Below, piece after piece: positions 17,976-27,432 of a stretch of 64,000 nucleotides of DNA. The first letter of the stretch is position 1; the number at the start of each line of letters is the position of its first letter. A model generated the notes under the pieces. The model saw nothing but the letters and a program-made list of their open reading frames with translations. It ran no database searches and was not told the origin of the DNA. The stretch spans positions 62,001 through 126,000 of the forward strand of contig NZ_ML660062.1 of NCBI RefSeq assembly GCF_007004665.1, given 5' to 3'. Made by a program: the position numbers and the translations under genes. The stretch is from Denitrobaculum tricleocarpae (lineage in GTDB: Bacteria > Pseudomonadota > Alphaproteobacteria > Kiloniellales > Kiloniellaceae).

Positions 17976-18008
17976 AAAAAAGGGCCCCGCCAAGAATGGG
18001 ACCCTTTT
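17976..18008 (-). terminator. Terminator of the PEP-CTERM gene
   Basis: On the minus strand AAAGGGTCC pairs with GGGCCCTTT (one T-G pair) around an 11-base loop, followed by further T residues. It lies about 50 bases past the PEP-CTERM stop codon. Confidence 0.75.
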
Positions 18009-18057
18009 CACCTGGACTGCCCGCCGCTTGATACGGCGGCGCCTATGAGGCGTTTTA

Positions 18058-18615
18058 TCAGGCGAGCTGCTTACGCCGCGCAAACCCGAAGGCGGCGAGG
18101 CCGAGACCGAACAGCGCCAGGGTACCGGGCTCGGGGATGGCCGGTGTGAAGACCGCAAAGGCGAAGCTGAGCCGGCCAAAGCCCGGATTATCCCGGCCGC
18201 CGGTAAGGGTCCCGCCCCGCACCCAAGGCAAGGGTTCGCTCAACTGCGTGATCGCCGCCAACATGTTCGTATCGAAGAAATAGGGCACAAAGACGACGTT
18301 ACCCGTTGCGCCCGTCTCGTCAGCGACCAAGGGCGCAGCAGCGCCGTTCAGTTCCGCGACGATCGCCTCGATGGCCGTGAAGGGAGTCATGTTGTCACCG
18401 GCAAAGGTCGGCGTCAGAGCCGGCGCAGGGTCCGACCCGAAGACATCGTCGAACGAACCGATCTTGAAGGAAACGTTATAAAACCCACCCGAAATTTTAA
18501 GTCCTGTAATCCCAGTGGCATGCCCTGAAGCATTGGTAATAACGCCTGCCTGCGCAAACGATGCGCCTGATAGCAGCGCCACCGCAAGAACGAACGCCGA
18601 AAGAAACTTTTGCAT
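18058..18615 (-). CDS. PEP-CTERM sorting-domain protein
   Basis: 185 residues. A signal peptide (MQKFLSAFVLAVALLSGASF, cleavage after AQA) leads to a glycine- and alanine-rich, strand-forming body. The C-terminus has the complete tripartite sorting signal: IPEPGTLALFGLGLAAFGFA, that is the PEP motif, a hydrophobic helix, and RRK before the end. In Gram-negative bacteria exosortase (XrtA/EpsH) cuts such proteins at the PEP motif during export, often for extracellular-polymer surroundings. No exosortase gene is in this window. The body matches no named family. It is monocistronic with its own terminator and sits beside AT-rich DNA. Confidence 0.9.
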   Translation of the reverse strand: MQKFLSAFVLAVALLSGASFAQAGVITNASGHATGITGLKISGGFYNVSFKIGSFDDVFGSDPAPALTPTFAGDNMTPFTAIEAIVAELNGAAAPLVADETGATGNVVFVPYFFDTNMLAAITQLSEPLPWVRGGTLTGGRDNPGFGRLSFAFAVFTPAIPEPGTLALFGLGLAAFGFARRKQLA

Positions 18616-19147
18616 GACTCATACATCCCCAATTCATGAGGCCGAACACGGCCCGATTTCAAGAACCCGGGGTTGTGCAATAACCATGCCGACGTGAAAG
18701 ATCGTTAAGCCGCAAGGCGTTAGATCATGCGCGGATCGAGAGCCCGTATCAATTGTAAACAATTCCGACATTTTTGCGCGAAAATTCCTTTTCTTGAGAG
18801 CGTGAAAACATATTTTAATAATTGTTTTAATTTATTTTTCTTGAAATTATAATCTGTAAGATTTAACGACACTTTGTTGTGTAAAATAGAGCGGAAATAA
18901 ACTCCTGCACACAAAAGAAACATTCTGTTCAGGAAACAATACAAAATACTCTTATGGTTGTTTTTTTATGTTTTAGCCGGCTCGACTAACCTTGCCGTCA
19001 CTTCAACGAGAAAAGCGCTGCATTAAAAATCAAACCCGCTTCCCATGTCCGGCAAAGCCGCGGGACAAGACCCTACTCAGGGCTCCCGCCGAAACAAAAA
19101 GGGCCCTGCCTTCCGCAGAGCCCTTCTCCTGCTGATGTGCTGTGGCG
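18616..19147. other. AT-rich upstream region of the PEP-CTERM gene
   Basis: 532 bases. 18730-18975 is very AT-rich with long T runs and stop codons in most frames; a 74-codon minus frame through it (18720-18944) has low-complexity composition and no ribosome site. The AT-rich stretch probably acts as promoter or silencer DNA for the exported protein, like the one before the RTX gene. The end nearest 19094 contains the malyl-CoA lyase terminator. Confidence 0.55.
19094..19125 (-). terminator. Terminator of the malyl-CoA lyase gene
   Basis: Minus-strand AAGGGCTCTGC pairs with GCAGGGCCCTT (one G-T pair) around a 5-base loop, followed by TTTG. It begins about 22 bases after the stop codon. Confidence 0.8.
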
Positions 19148-20128
19148 TCACCCCGCGGCGGCGATCTGCTCGGCTTTCTTGACCATGACCTCGGCCTGTT
19201 TGATCGAGGCGATGTCGATCAGGCGGCCGTCGAGAGAGACGGCGCCCTTACCTTCCGCCTGGGCCTGTTTCATGGCGTCCAGGATACGCTGAGCCTGGGT
19301 GACCTCCTTCTCGGAAGGGGAGTTGACCTCGTTCGCAATGTCGATCTGACTGGGATGGATCGCCCACTTGCCCTCGCAGCCCAGCACCGCCGCACGGTAG
19401 GCCTGGGCCTTGAAGCCGTCCGGATCGGAGAAGTCGCCGAAGGGACCGTCGATGGGACGCAGGCCGTGGGCGCGGGCGGCAACCACCATGCGCGAGACCG
19501 CGTAGTGCCACATGTCACCCCAGTGATAATCGCGGGGCTTATCACCGTCCTTGTCGGTCAACACGCCATAGTTCGCGTTGGGGCCACCGATGACCGTGGT
19601 GCGGGCCTTGGTGGAGGCCGCGTAGTCGGCGACGCCGAAGTGCAGGCTTTCGTTGCGCCAGGATGCGGCGGCGATCTCTTCCACATTGGACATGCCCAGC
19701 GCGGTCTCGATGATCATTTCAAAGCCGATTTTCTTCTTCCGGCCCATGGCGTCTTCGGCCTGGGTGACCAGCATGTCGAGCGCATAGACGTCGGCGGCGG
19801 TGCCGACCTTGGGGATCATGATCATATCCAGGCGCTCGCCGCCCTGTTCGATCAGGTCCACCACATCGCGGTACATATAATGGGTATCCAGGCCGTTGAT
19901 GCGCACGGACATGGTCTTCTCGCCCCAGTCCACATCGTTCAGGGCCTCGATGATGTTCTTGCGCGCCTGCACCTTGTCGTCCGGCGCCACCGCATCTTCC
20001 AGGTCCAGAAAGATCACGTCGGCAGCCGACTTCGCGGCTTTTTCGAAAAACGCGGGACTGCTGCCCGGCACGGCCAATTCACTGCGGTTCAGGCGGGCGG
20101 TGGCGGGCTCAACAATGGTGAAACTCAT
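19148..20128 (-). CDS. mcl: L-malyl-CoA / beta-methylmalyl-CoA lyase (HpcH/HpaI-CitE family)
   Basis: 326 residues from ATG at 20128, with GAGGA five bases upstream; the open frame continues to 20323 but without support. The CitE-like fold is clear: RSELAVPGSSPAFFEKAAKS, the strand FLDLEDAVAPDD that binds magnesium, RINGLDTHYMYRD with the substrate arginine, and IPKVG. Length and motifs match alphaproteobacterial Mcl1, which cleaves malyl-CoA and beta-methylmalyl-CoA to glyoxylate plus acetyl-CoA or propionyl-CoA in the ethylmalonyl-CoA or 3-hydroxypropionate routes. A malyl-CoA thioesterase cannot be excluded by eye. No ccr, mch or mcm gene is adjacent. Confidence 0.85.
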   Translation of the reverse strand: MSFTIVEPATARLNRSELAVPGSSPAFFEKAAKSAADVIFLDLEDAVAPDDKVQARKNIIEALNDVDWGEKTMSVRINGLDTHYMYRDVVDLIEQGGERLDMIMIPKVGTAADVYALDMLVTQAEDAMGRKKKIGFEMIIETALGMSNVEEIAAASWRNESLHFGVADYAASTKARTTVIGGPNANYGVLTDKDGDKPRDYHWGDMWHYAVSRMVVAARAHGLRPIDGPFGDFSDPDGFKAQAYRAAVLGCEGKWAIHPSQIDIANEVNSPSEKEVTQAQRILDAMKQAQAEGKGAVSLDGRLIDIASIKQAEVMVKKAEQIAAAG

Positions 20129-20386
20129 GATTTTCCTCGATCGCTCTGGAGCCATATCGGCTCTGTTGGGCCAACCGGATTGTGCTGCGCAGCATCCGGC
20201 ATTCAAATTACGGGTTCGAAATGATCTCAATCGCGTGTCTACCGGGTAATTTCCGGCAAATGTTGCGGCGCAGTATAGACAGATTGTTTCGCGCCGCAAG
20301 GGAGCTTTTTGTGCGGCGCGCACCCGACTTAAGTCGGATCAGAAGACGGTCGCCCTCAACAGCGCCAAAACACCGCGTGACGCCCG

Positions 20387-21403
20387 TTAACGTCTCTTTT
20401 CGGCAGGCGCGCCCGAGAGCGGATGGTGGTTGAGGACCAGGGTCTTCATGCGTTCGCTGAGCACATGGGTGTAGATCTGGGTCGTGGAGATGTCGGCGTG
20501 ACCGAGCATTTTCTGAACCGCGCGCAGGTCGGCGCCATGGTCGAGCAGGTGACTGGCAAAGGCATGCCGCATGACGTGGGGCGAAACCTTGGCCGGATCG
20601 ATCCCGGCGGCAATCGCGAGGTCTTTCAGCAATTGCCCCACCCTGTGGCGGGTCAGATGCCCCGACTTGCCGCGCGAGGGAAAGAGCCAGGGAGAATCCG
20701 GCACGCGCAGCTTGAGGTTTTTTGCCTGCTTTGCGGACTGCTTGCTGATGAGAAAGCGCGCGCGGATCTCCCGGTAAGACGACAGGGCCTCGCGGGCCGG
20801 TCCGCTGAGAGGCACCAGACGTTCGCGCCCGCCCTTGCCCTGCACCAGCAGGACGCGGGGATCACGGGCGGTGGCGGAAAGCGGCAGGGACACCAGCTCG
20901 GAGACCCGCAGACCGGTGGCGTAGAGCAATTCAAGCAGGGTCACGAGCCTGATCCCCTCGGGTGAGCCGTCAGCGCGCGCCGCATCCAACAGGCGTTCAA
21001 CCTCGGCCTCGTTGAGAATCTTGGGCAGGGCCCGCCCCTGACGCGGCGCCTCCAGACCGGTGGTGGGGTCGTCCGCGCGCAGGCGGTCTTCGTAGAGAAA
21101 GCGATAGAACTGCCGCAGGGCCGACAGCCGCCGCGCCGCCGTGCGCGGCGCCATGCCGCTGGCGGTCAGGAAACGCAGGTAGGCGCGCAGATCATCGGTC
21201 TGCGCATCGCCGAGGTCCCGGCCGCGCCCGGAGAGGAAATCCGCACAGTCTTCGAGGTCCCGGCGATAAGCATCGAGGGTATTGGCGGCGGCACCGCGCT
21301 CGGCCGCCAGCATTTCCAGAAAGGCGTCGCTGCCGGCGGGCAGACCTTTGGCCAGACCTGCGGACGGGCCCGCGGTCAAACCTGCGGAGCCCGCCTTGCC
21401 CAT
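20387..21403 (-). CDS. xerD: Site-specific tyrosine recombinase XerD
   Basis: 338 residues. The N-terminal SAM-like DNA-binding domain (ERGAAANTLDAYRRDLEDCA) is followed by the catalytic domain with Arg in TGLRVSELVSLPLS, the HxxR box SPHVMRHAFASHLLDHGADL, and the nucleophile tyrosine in STTQIYTHV. The closing NHHPLSG matches the XerD end. With XerC it resolves chromosome dimers at dif. The first 25 residues are a glycine/alanine extension, longer than usual. It follows the 720-residue gene by three bases and is the third gene of a minus-strand operon. No dif-like site was found here. Confidence 0.92.
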   Translation of the reverse strand: MGKAGSAGLTAGPSAGLAKGLPAGSDAFLEMLAAERGAAANTLDAYRRDLEDCADFLSGRGRDLGDAQTDDLRAYLRFLTASGMAPRTAARRLSALRQFYRFLYEDRLRADDPTTGLEAPRQGRALPKILNEAEVERLLDAARADGSPEGIRLVTLLELLYATGLRVSELVSLPLSATARDPRVLLVQGKGGRERLVPLSGPAREALSSYREIRARFLISKQSAKQAKNLKLRVPDSPWLFPSRGKSGHLTRHRVGQLLKDLAIAAGIDPAKVSPHVMRHAFASHLLDHGADLRAVQKMLGHADISTTQIYTHVLSERMKTLVLNHHPLSGAPAEKRR

Positions 21404-21406
21404 GGC

Positions 21407-23569
21407 TTAGAGCCCGCTGGCTTGGGCAGCTTCCATCGCCAGAGCGCGGGCCTCGCGGCTCAGCCCCAGGCGGCGAAGGCTTTCGATCGCCGTTACGATC
21501 GCGAGCAGGTCACCCTGGGCCAGGGACGGATCCCCGGCGCTCATGGCCGCCAGCAAAATGGTCTCACCCTTCCGGTTCGCCCGGCTGGCTTCCTCGAGTG
21601 CCAGAAGCAGAAGCGGGTCGCGGACCGCAGGCGTTTGTGTCTGAGTCCCGTCAATATCCGATCGCGCGGCGTCGAAGAGTGCGATCTCGGACCAGGAAGG
21701 GGTATCGCTCTCGCCCAATGCGCCCAGAAGCGCGCGCAGGAGGATAACCTGGCGTGCGGAGAGGCCCGGCGATGCAGCCACATCGCTCTCGCCGGATGCT
21801 CCGAGATCACGCAGATAACCGGCGCGCTGCGCGATCCAATCGGAAAAGCTTACGCCCGCAACGCTGTCCTGGGCAGCCGGGGACAGACCGGCCGCGCCCG
21901 GCTGTGCGGCTGCGATCCGGGTTGCGCCGCGCTTGCTGGCCTCGAGGTTCGAAAGATCTGCGCCCCCGCTCCCTCCTGCCTGTGCCGGACCCGTTGTGAC
22001 AGCGCCGGAAAGCCGCCGGTATGGCCAGAGGCCGAGCGCAGCGCCCATGGCCTGGTCGTCGACCGGGGCGAGCCGGTCTGCCTGCGCGGCCCAGGCATCA
22101 GCCTGCTCCGTGCGGCCCGCGAGATAGAGCGCCCGTCCCGCCGTTTCGGCGAACCACACCAGGGCCCGGTTCGGCTCTATATCAGCCAGCAGCGGCAGCA
22201 GCAGTTTGTTTCCGACCGGCGCCAGCCCGTCTTTGCGCATCAGCGCAAAAGCTTCACTGAGAATTTCCGCGCGCGCGGCCGGCAGCTCCTGTTTGACCGC
22301 CGCCTGATAGAGCAGCGCACGGGCGCGGGCGCCGTCGATCACCGATGCCGCCTCAATCGGGGCGAAGAGTTCATCCGCGCCAAAGGTAAAGGTATTGTAG
22401 ATTTCGCCCAAAGAAGAGGCGGGCAGGCTGCCGAACCTGACAGCCTGCTCGGCGGCAGCGGCCCGGTCCGGCAGCTCGTAAGCGGACGAAGCCGCCATCG
22501 CCGCCAGAACCGCCGGCTGCACCGACGTGATGTCCTCCGGTACGATCCGCTGATTGGTCGCGCGCGCCAGACTCATATGCAAAGTGGAGGGATCGGCAGC
22601 CGTCACGTCATTGACCGGACCGGCGATCGCAGCTTCAGCACCCTCGACCAGCATGAAGAACGTGGTGTCGTCTCCGCCCCCCTCGCGCAGGAGATCCAGC
22701 CCCAGGATCGCCCGTTTAAGATCGTCATCAAGGATCTGACAATACATCAGCGCCTTGGGCCAGAAGGGCTCTGCCGGATAGGACACAACCGCGTCACGCA
22801 CGATTGCACAGGCGGACACATCCTCCTGCAGCCGCATGAGGGTTTCAACCTGCACCCGCGACATTGATTCGTTGACATCGCCGCGCGGCACCACGGCGAG
22901 CAGGTCCTTCAGCGCCTGAGTCTCGCCGAGCTCGGCAAGGGCCTCCGCGCGCAGCGACAGGAAGCCCGCATCTGAACCGCCATTGCTTCCGGCCAGAGTC
23001 AAACCTGTCTTCAGGCTTCCGGGTGGCAGGAGTTGTGCCAGCGCCGACGACGAGGGACTGTTCCCGCCCGTGGCAGATCTCGGCGCATCAGCCACCGAGA
23101 GAAGGGTACGGCGCAGGAGATCGCGCAGGGCGGTCGAGGATACGCCTTCGGGCGCAGTTCGCAAAAGACCCGCAATTGTCGCGCCGTCACTGCCGCGCCA
23201 GAGATCCGTGCCCAGTCCGCCACGCCCGGCATCGATCGCGCCGATAGAATTGGGATCAACGTCGGACAGCGAATCGATCTCGATGCCCTTCTTGCTCGGG
23301 ATCGACGGCTGATTGCCGGGCTGTTTGACCGTCAGGCCTTCGATGGCCCTCGACGACGGCACATTCGGTGCCGGCGCGGAAGGCCGCTGGCCCGGCACCA
23401 GGGACACCGGCGGCGCCAGGCGCACGGGATTTCCGGGCTGTTGCGGAGCCGTCTCCTGCTGCGCCGTTACGGGAACGGCACCGAAACTCACACTCACGAT
23501 CAGTGCGGCTGCAAAAGCAGCAAGGGCCGTAGACGGTGAAAGCCGGCGATCAGCGGGGAAAACGCTCAT
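21407..23569 (-). CDS. Large exported helical-repeat protein of unknown function
   Basis: 720 residues. A signal-like segment (ALAAFAAALIVSVSFGAVPV, cleavage near TAQQ) precedes a proline-rich stretch (about 40-100), then a long alanine-rich all-helical region that reads like TPR or Sel1-type superhelix (for example LSLRAEALAELGETQALKDL). No enzyme motif is visible. Its start overlaps the end of the 46-residue gene by 20 bases, and xerD starts three bases after it, so it sits in the middle of an operon. I recall similar large proteins beside xerD in other Rhodospirillales, but I cannot name a family. Probably periplasmic. Confidence 0.72.
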   Translation of the reverse strand: MSVFPADRRLSPSTALAAFAAALIVSVSFGAVPVTAQQETAPQQPGNPVRLAPPVSLVPGQRPSAPAPNVPSSRAIEGLTVKQPGNQPSIPSKKGIEIDSLSDVDPNSIGAIDAGRGGLGTDLWRGSDGATIAGLLRTAPEGVSSTALRDLLRRTLLSVADAPRSATGGNSPSSSALAQLLPPGSLKTGLTLAGSNGGSDAGFLSLRAEALAELGETQALKDLLAVVPRGDVNESMSRVQVETLMRLQEDVSACAIVRDAVVSYPAEPFWPKALMYCQILDDDLKRAILGLDLLREGGGDDTTFFMLVEGAEAAIAGPVNDVTAADPSTLHMSLARATNQRIVPEDITSVQPAVLAAMAASSAYELPDRAAAAEQAVRFGSLPASSLGEIYNTFTFGADELFAPIEAASVIDGARARALLYQAAVKQELPAARAEILSEAFALMRKDGLAPVGNKLLLPLLADIEPNRALVWFAETAGRALYLAGRTEQADAWAAQADRLAPVDDQAMGAALGLWPYRRLSGAVTTGPAQAGGSGGADLSNLEASKRGATRIAAAQPGAAGLSPAAQDSVAGVSFSDWIAQRAGYLRDLGASGESDVAASPGLSARQVILLRALLGALGESDTPSWSEIALFDAARSDIDGTQTQTPAVRDPLLLLALEEASRANRKGETILLAAMSAGDPSLAQGDLLAIVTAIESLRRLGLSREARALAMEAAQASGL

Positions 23570-23690
23570 TGGAAATGACTTTTTCGACTGGGGCTGAGGG
23601 TGCCGGAATGTCCCAGGTCGTCAGGAACAGGGCACCCGCGCCGACCAAACCGAACAGCAGGACGACGGCGATTAGACTGACTTTTCTCAT
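23550..23690 (-). CDS. Small single-pass membrane protein (46 residues)
   Basis: ATG at 23690 gives MRKVSLIAVVLLFGLVGAGA followed by a short periplasmic tail, LFLTTWDIPAPSAPVEKVIS then NERFPR. One membrane helix spans about residues 5-23; the tail has the distinctive WDIPAP. Small proteins with this pattern are, as far as I recall, conserved at this position in related alphaproteobacteria, which argues it is genuine despite its size. Its last 20 bases overlap the start of the 720-residue gene in another frame, suggesting coupled translation. Function unknown; an anchor or envelope partner of the next protein is plausible. Confidence 0.7.
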   Translation of the reverse strand: MRKVSLIAVVLLFGLVGAGALFLTTWDIPAPSAPVEKVISNERFPR

Positions 23691-24226
23691 GGGCGGAACT
23701 GCGAGCTTTGGATTCGTGCAAAAACAAACAGTGGCATGCTTGGACTCTCTCGAAAAGAGCGGATCGCCGCTCGCGGTCATATTTCATGGAATACTTCAGC
23801 GTTCTAACCTCTCCACATCCGGTGATTCTATCGAACCGCGAAGGATCCGCAAGGATCCGGGATCGCAACAGAAGTGCCGTCGAGTAAGCCGCCGTCATCA
23901 CCGGCCAAGTAACGCGCGAAGCTTGCATCACTCAGCCGAAATGACCATAACTTTGGAGTATGGCGACTTTACGGCAGTTTTCCTAGACTTTGGTCCAATT
24001 TGAGGGATCAGTGATAAGGGTGAATGACACCCCTTTATCGCACTCTGGGGTTAACGCGTGATTTACTATCCGCGACCCGACATACTATTGGTCCAGAGAC
24101 CCTGGCGATGACACGGGTGATGGCGCTGGAGATGACGGGGGACAGGGCTTCCGCGGGAGCGCATCCGGTCCTTTGACACAAAGAGTTGATGCCAGGAACA
24201 GACGGTTCGAAGACGTGAAGACAGAG
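23691..24226. other. Divergent regulatory region between the xerD operon and aroK
   Basis: 536 bases separating divergent operons, so promoters for both belong here. Weakly AT-rich at 23930-24070. The reading frames crossing it have no recognisable product. An in-frame TTG (24173) and GTG (24215) could extend aroK into it. Confidence 0.5.
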
Positions 24227-24871
24227 ATGGCAGATCCGATACGCCAGGCGAGCGCGGCCAAAGGCGAGGCAGCAGCATTGCCCCTGCCAAGGGCGCTTGT
24301 CCTGGTTGGCCTGATGGGTGCGGGAAAGAGCTGTATCGGGCGACGCTTGTCCGACGCCCTCGGTTTACCCTTTGTCGATGCCGATACGGAAATCGAAACC
24401 GCAGCGGGCTGCACGGTGCAGGAGATCTTCGAACGGCACGGCGAAGCCGCCTTCCGCGATGGTGAGCGCAAGGTCATCGAGCGGCTTCTGGATGGTCAGC
24501 CTCAGATCCTGGCAACCGGCGGCGGCGCCTTCATGGACCCGCGAACCCGCGAAAGCATCCGCCGGCACGCGACCTCGCTCTGGCTGCGTGCGGACCTTGA
24601 TCTGCTGGTGAAGCGCACCAGCCGCAGGAACCACCGGCCTCTGCTCAACAAGGGCAATCCGCGTCAAATTCTCGGCGCGTTGATCGATACGCGCTACCCC
24701 GTCTACGGTGAGGCCGACATCGTGATCGATTCCGTCGATGGCCCGGTCGAGAAAACCGTGCAGCGCGCGGTCGACGCCATTGCCGCCTTCCTGTCGGATC
24801 ACCCGTCGGGACAGGCTGTCGCCCAAAGCGAAAGCAAAACACACCACACGGCGCGCAAGGCCGGGGAATAG
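24227..24871 (+). CDS. aroK: Shikimate kinase
   Basis: 214 residues from ATG at 24227; GTG at 24215 or TTG at 24173 would lengthen an already extended N-terminus. Transfers phosphate from ATP to shikimate in the aromatic amino acid pathway. Walker A GLMGAGKS is at 28-35, FVDADTEIE provides the shikimate-contact Asp and the magnesium site, ATGGGAFMD is the family GGG loop, and RRNHRPLL holds the lid arginines. About 25 residues at each end exceed the usual 170-190, and the C-terminal tail is basic and low in complexity. It is five bases from aroB, the standard aroKB pair. Confidence 0.93.
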   Translation: MADPIRQASAAKGEAAALPLPRALVLVGLMGAGKSCIGRRLSDALGLPFVDADTEIETAAGCTVQEIFERHGEAAFRDGERKVIERLLDGQPQILATGGGAFMDPRTRESIRRHATSLWLRADLDLLVKRTSRRNHRPLLNKGNPRQILGALIDTRYPVYGEADIVIDSVDGPVEKTVQRAVDAIAAFLSDHPSGQAVAQSESKTHHTARKAGE

Positions 24872-24876
24872 CAGAC

Positions 24877-26007
24877 ATGACAACCATCGACACGCTCGAG
24901 GTCTCGCTCGGCGACAGGGCGTATGACATCAAAATCGGCAGCGGTCTGATCGCGCAGGCCGGTGGGCTGATCAAGCCGGTTCTGCGCCAGCCCTCGGCGG
25001 TCGTCGTTACCGACGAGAACCTCGCGGCACAGCATCTGCCAGCACTTGAAGCCTCCCTCACCGACGCCGGCATTGCCCATCGCAGCCTGGTGCTTCCCGC
25101 GGGTGAGGCGACCAAGTCCTTCGCCAAGCTGGAAGAGGTGATCGACCGCCTGCTGGAAGGCGGGATCGAGCGGGGCACGACCCTGGTCGCGCTGGGCGGC
25201 GGCGTGATCGGCGATCTGACCGGCTTCGCGGCGGCGGTGACCCTGCGCGGCCTCGACTTCATTCAGATTCCTACGACACTCCTAGCACAGGTCGACAGCT
25301 CGGTCGGCGGCAAAACCGGCATCAACACGGCACGCGGCAAGAACCTGGTCGGAAGTTTCCATCAGCCCCGCCTGGTGCTGGCGGATATGGATGTGCTGGA
25401 GACCCTGCCGCAACGCGAGTTCCTGGCCGGCTATGCCGAGGTGGTCAAGTACGGCCTGATCAATGACCCGGTCTTTTTCACCTGGCTCGAGGAAAAGGGT
25501 CCTGCCCTGATCGCCGGCGACCGGGACCTGCGGCGCGAAGCAGTGCTCGTCAGTTGCCGGGCGAAAGCAGATATCGTCGCCCAGGACGAGCGCGAGGCCG
25601 GATTGCGGGCTCTTCTGAACCTGGGCCACACCTTCGGGCACGCCTTTGAAGCCGAGGCCGGTTACGGAGGCGGTTTGATCCACGGCGAGGCCGTCGCGCT
25701 GGGCATGGTGATGGCCTTCGATCTCTCTGTCGAGATGGGGTTCTGCCCGCCGGACGACGCAGCGCGGGTCCGCGCGCATCTTCAGGCCTGCGGCCTGCCG
25801 GTCGCATTGACGGCCATCGGCGGAAACGCGCGCACCGGCGCCGGCTGGAACAGCGCGACACTGGTCTCGCACATGATGCGCGACAAGAAAGTCTCGGAAG
25901 GCCGGATCACCTTCGTGCTCGCACGCGGCATTGGCAAGGCCTTCCTGGAGCGCGACGTCGAACTGGAGAGAGTCGATGCGCTGCTCAAGACAAGCCTTGC
26001 GGCGTGA
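24877..26007 (+). CDS. aroB: 3-dehydroquinate synthase
   Basis: 376 residues, the normal family length. Converts DAHP to 3-dehydroquinate using NAD and a divalent metal, the second step of the shikimate pathway. Visible motifs are the NAD loop LGGGVIGDLTGF (about 107-118), the substrate lysine in SSVGGKTGINT and EVVKYGLI, and the metal ligands Glu in the RAKADIVAQDERE helix, His in NLGHTFGHAFE and His in LIHGEAVALGM. It follows aroK by five bases and is followed after 114 bases by a CorC-type gene. Step one (DAHP synthase) is not in the window. Confidence 0.95.
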   Translation: MTTIDTLEVSLGDRAYDIKIGSGLIAQAGGLIKPVLRQPSAVVVTDENLAAQHLPALEASLTDAGIAHRSLVLPAGEATKSFAKLEEVIDRLLEGGIERGTTLVALGGGVIGDLTGFAAAVTLRGLDFIQIPTTLLAQVDSSVGGKTGINTARGKNLVGSFHQPRLVLADMDVLETLPQREFLAGYAEVVKYGLINDPVFFTWLEEKGPALIAGDRDLRREAVLVSCRAKADIVAQDEREAGLRALLNLGHTFGHAFEAEAGYGGGLIHGEAVALGMVMAFDLSVEMGFCPPDDAARVRAHLQACGLPVALTAIGGNARTGAGWNSATLVSHMMRDKKVSEGRITFVLARGIGKAFLERDVELERVDALLKTSLAA

Positions 26008-26121
26008 TGTCCGGCTCAAAAAAGGCATAACCCGCAACAGATAAACTGCTGCCCAATCCACACTCACCCCGAGCCCTACTGCCAAGCACGCTCACGAAAA
26101 GGACGAAACAAAGCCCCGCTC

Positions 26122-27432
26122 ATGGAAACTGAACTGATCATCATGTTGGCCGCCATCCTCGCCTTGTTGCTGATTTCGGCCTTCTTTTCGGGTTCTGAAA
26201 CCTCCCTGACTGCGGCGTCACGGCCCCGCATGCACACCCTGGAGCAGGACGGCAACCCACGCGCAGGCGTGGTCAACCGTCTGTGGGACAGCAAGGAACG
26301 CCTGATCGGCGCCATCCTGCTGGGCAACAACCTGGTCAACATCTCGGCCTCGGCCTTGACCACCAGCCTGATGATCGGCTGGTTCGGCGAAGCCGGTGTG
26401 GCTTACGCGACCCTGGGCATGACCCTCCTGATCCTGATCTTCGCGGAGGTCCTGCCCAAGACCTATGCCTTGCACAACGCGGACAAGGCGGCCCTGACCG
26501 TCGCGCCGATCCTGCGCCCGGTCGTCCTGATCCTGGGACCGATCACGCTGACCATCCAGTGGATCGTCGGATCCACGCTGAAGATCTTCGGCATCGACCT
26601 CTCCGCCAGCCTTGCGCAGGACGTCGCGGAAGAAGAACTGCGCGGCGCCATCGATCTGCATTCAGGCATCGGCGAGGAAATCCGCCACGAACGCCAGATG
26701 CTGAGATCCATCCTCGACCTCGGCGATGTCGAAGTGGAAGAGATCATGACCCACCGGAAAAACGTGGTGGCCATCAATGTAGATCAGCCGGCTGCGAAAA
26801 TCGTCGACGACATTCTTGCCAGTCCCTACACGCGGATTCCGCTGTGGCAGGGTGAAAGCGACAATGTCGTGGGCGTGCTGCACGCGAAAGCGCTGCTGCG
26901 GGCGGTCCAGGCAAGCTCCACCAACCTGGAGGGTCTTGATATTCTCTCCATTGCCGCCCAACCCTGGTTCATCCCGGAATCGACCGACCTGCTGTCACAG
27001 CTTCAAGCCTTCCGCAGCCGTCACGAACACTTCGCCATCGTCATCGACGAATACGGCGAGATGCTCGGGATCGTAACCCTGGAGGATATCCTCGAGGAAA
27101 TCGTGGGCGACATTGCCGACGAGCACGACGTCGACATTGAAGGCGTCAAGGCCGACAAAGACGGTAGCCTGCTGGTCGACGGCGAGGTGACGATCCGGGA
27201 CCTCAACCGCCAGTTCGAATGGTATCTTCCGGACGAGGAGGCCTCGACCATTGCCGGCCTGATCCTGCACGAGGCCCGGCGCATCCCCGACATCGGGCAG
27301 GTTTTCGTTTTCCACGGCTGCCGTTTCGAGATCGTCGGACGGATGCGCAACCAGATCACTTCGATCAAGATCGAACGTCTGGAGGATGAAGCAGATTCGG
27401 AAGGCGAGGAAGAGACAGCTGCTGCCGGTTGA
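26122..27432 (+). CDS. CorC/HlyC-family (CNNM-like) membrane transporter
   Basis: 436 residues. The N-terminal DUF21 domain has membrane segments at about 4-26, 62-85, 93-115 and 130-150, starting ELIIMLAAILALLLISAFFS and GSETSLTAAS (the family signature that contacts a sodium or magnesium site). A pair of CBS domains follows (VEEIMTHRKNVVAINVDQPA and HEHFAIVIDEYGEMLGIVTL), then a CorC_HlyC domain ending in an acidic tail. Proteins of this type export magnesium or sodium, with the CBS pair sensing ATP-Mg. In many alphaproteobacteria it follows aroB, as here. The older hemolysin label is misleading. Confidence 0.9.
   Translation: METELIIMLAAILALLLISAFFSGSETSLTAASRPRMHTLEQDGNPRAGVVNRLWDSKERLIGAILLGNNLVNISASALTTSLMIGWFGEAGVAYATLGMTLLILIFAEVLPKTYALHNADKAALTVAPILRPVVLILGPITLTIQWIVGSTLKIFGIDLSASLAQDVAEEELRGAIDLHSGIGEEIRHERQMLRSILDLGDVEVEEIMTHRKNVVAINVDQPAAKIVDDILASPYTRIPLWQGESDNVVGVLHAKALLRAVQASSTNLEGLDILSIAAQPWFIPESTDLLSQLQAFRSRHEHFAIVIDEYGEMLGIVTLEDILEEIVGDIADEHDVDIEGVKADKDGSLLVDGEVTIRDLNRQFEWYLPDEEASTIAGLILHEARRIPDIGQVFVFHGCRFEIVGRMRNQITSIKIERLEDEADSEGEEETAAAG

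Noticed and set aside
18720-18944. 74-codon minus frame in the AT-rich gap before the PEP-CTERM gene
   Set aside because: Low-complexity, AT-driven sequence (many Lys, Leu, Phe), no ribosome site; more likely regulatory DNA.
20387-21403. xerD as an integrase of a mobile element
   Set aside because: Sequence and ending fit chromosomal XerD; no attachment repeats, tRNA or phage genes are near.
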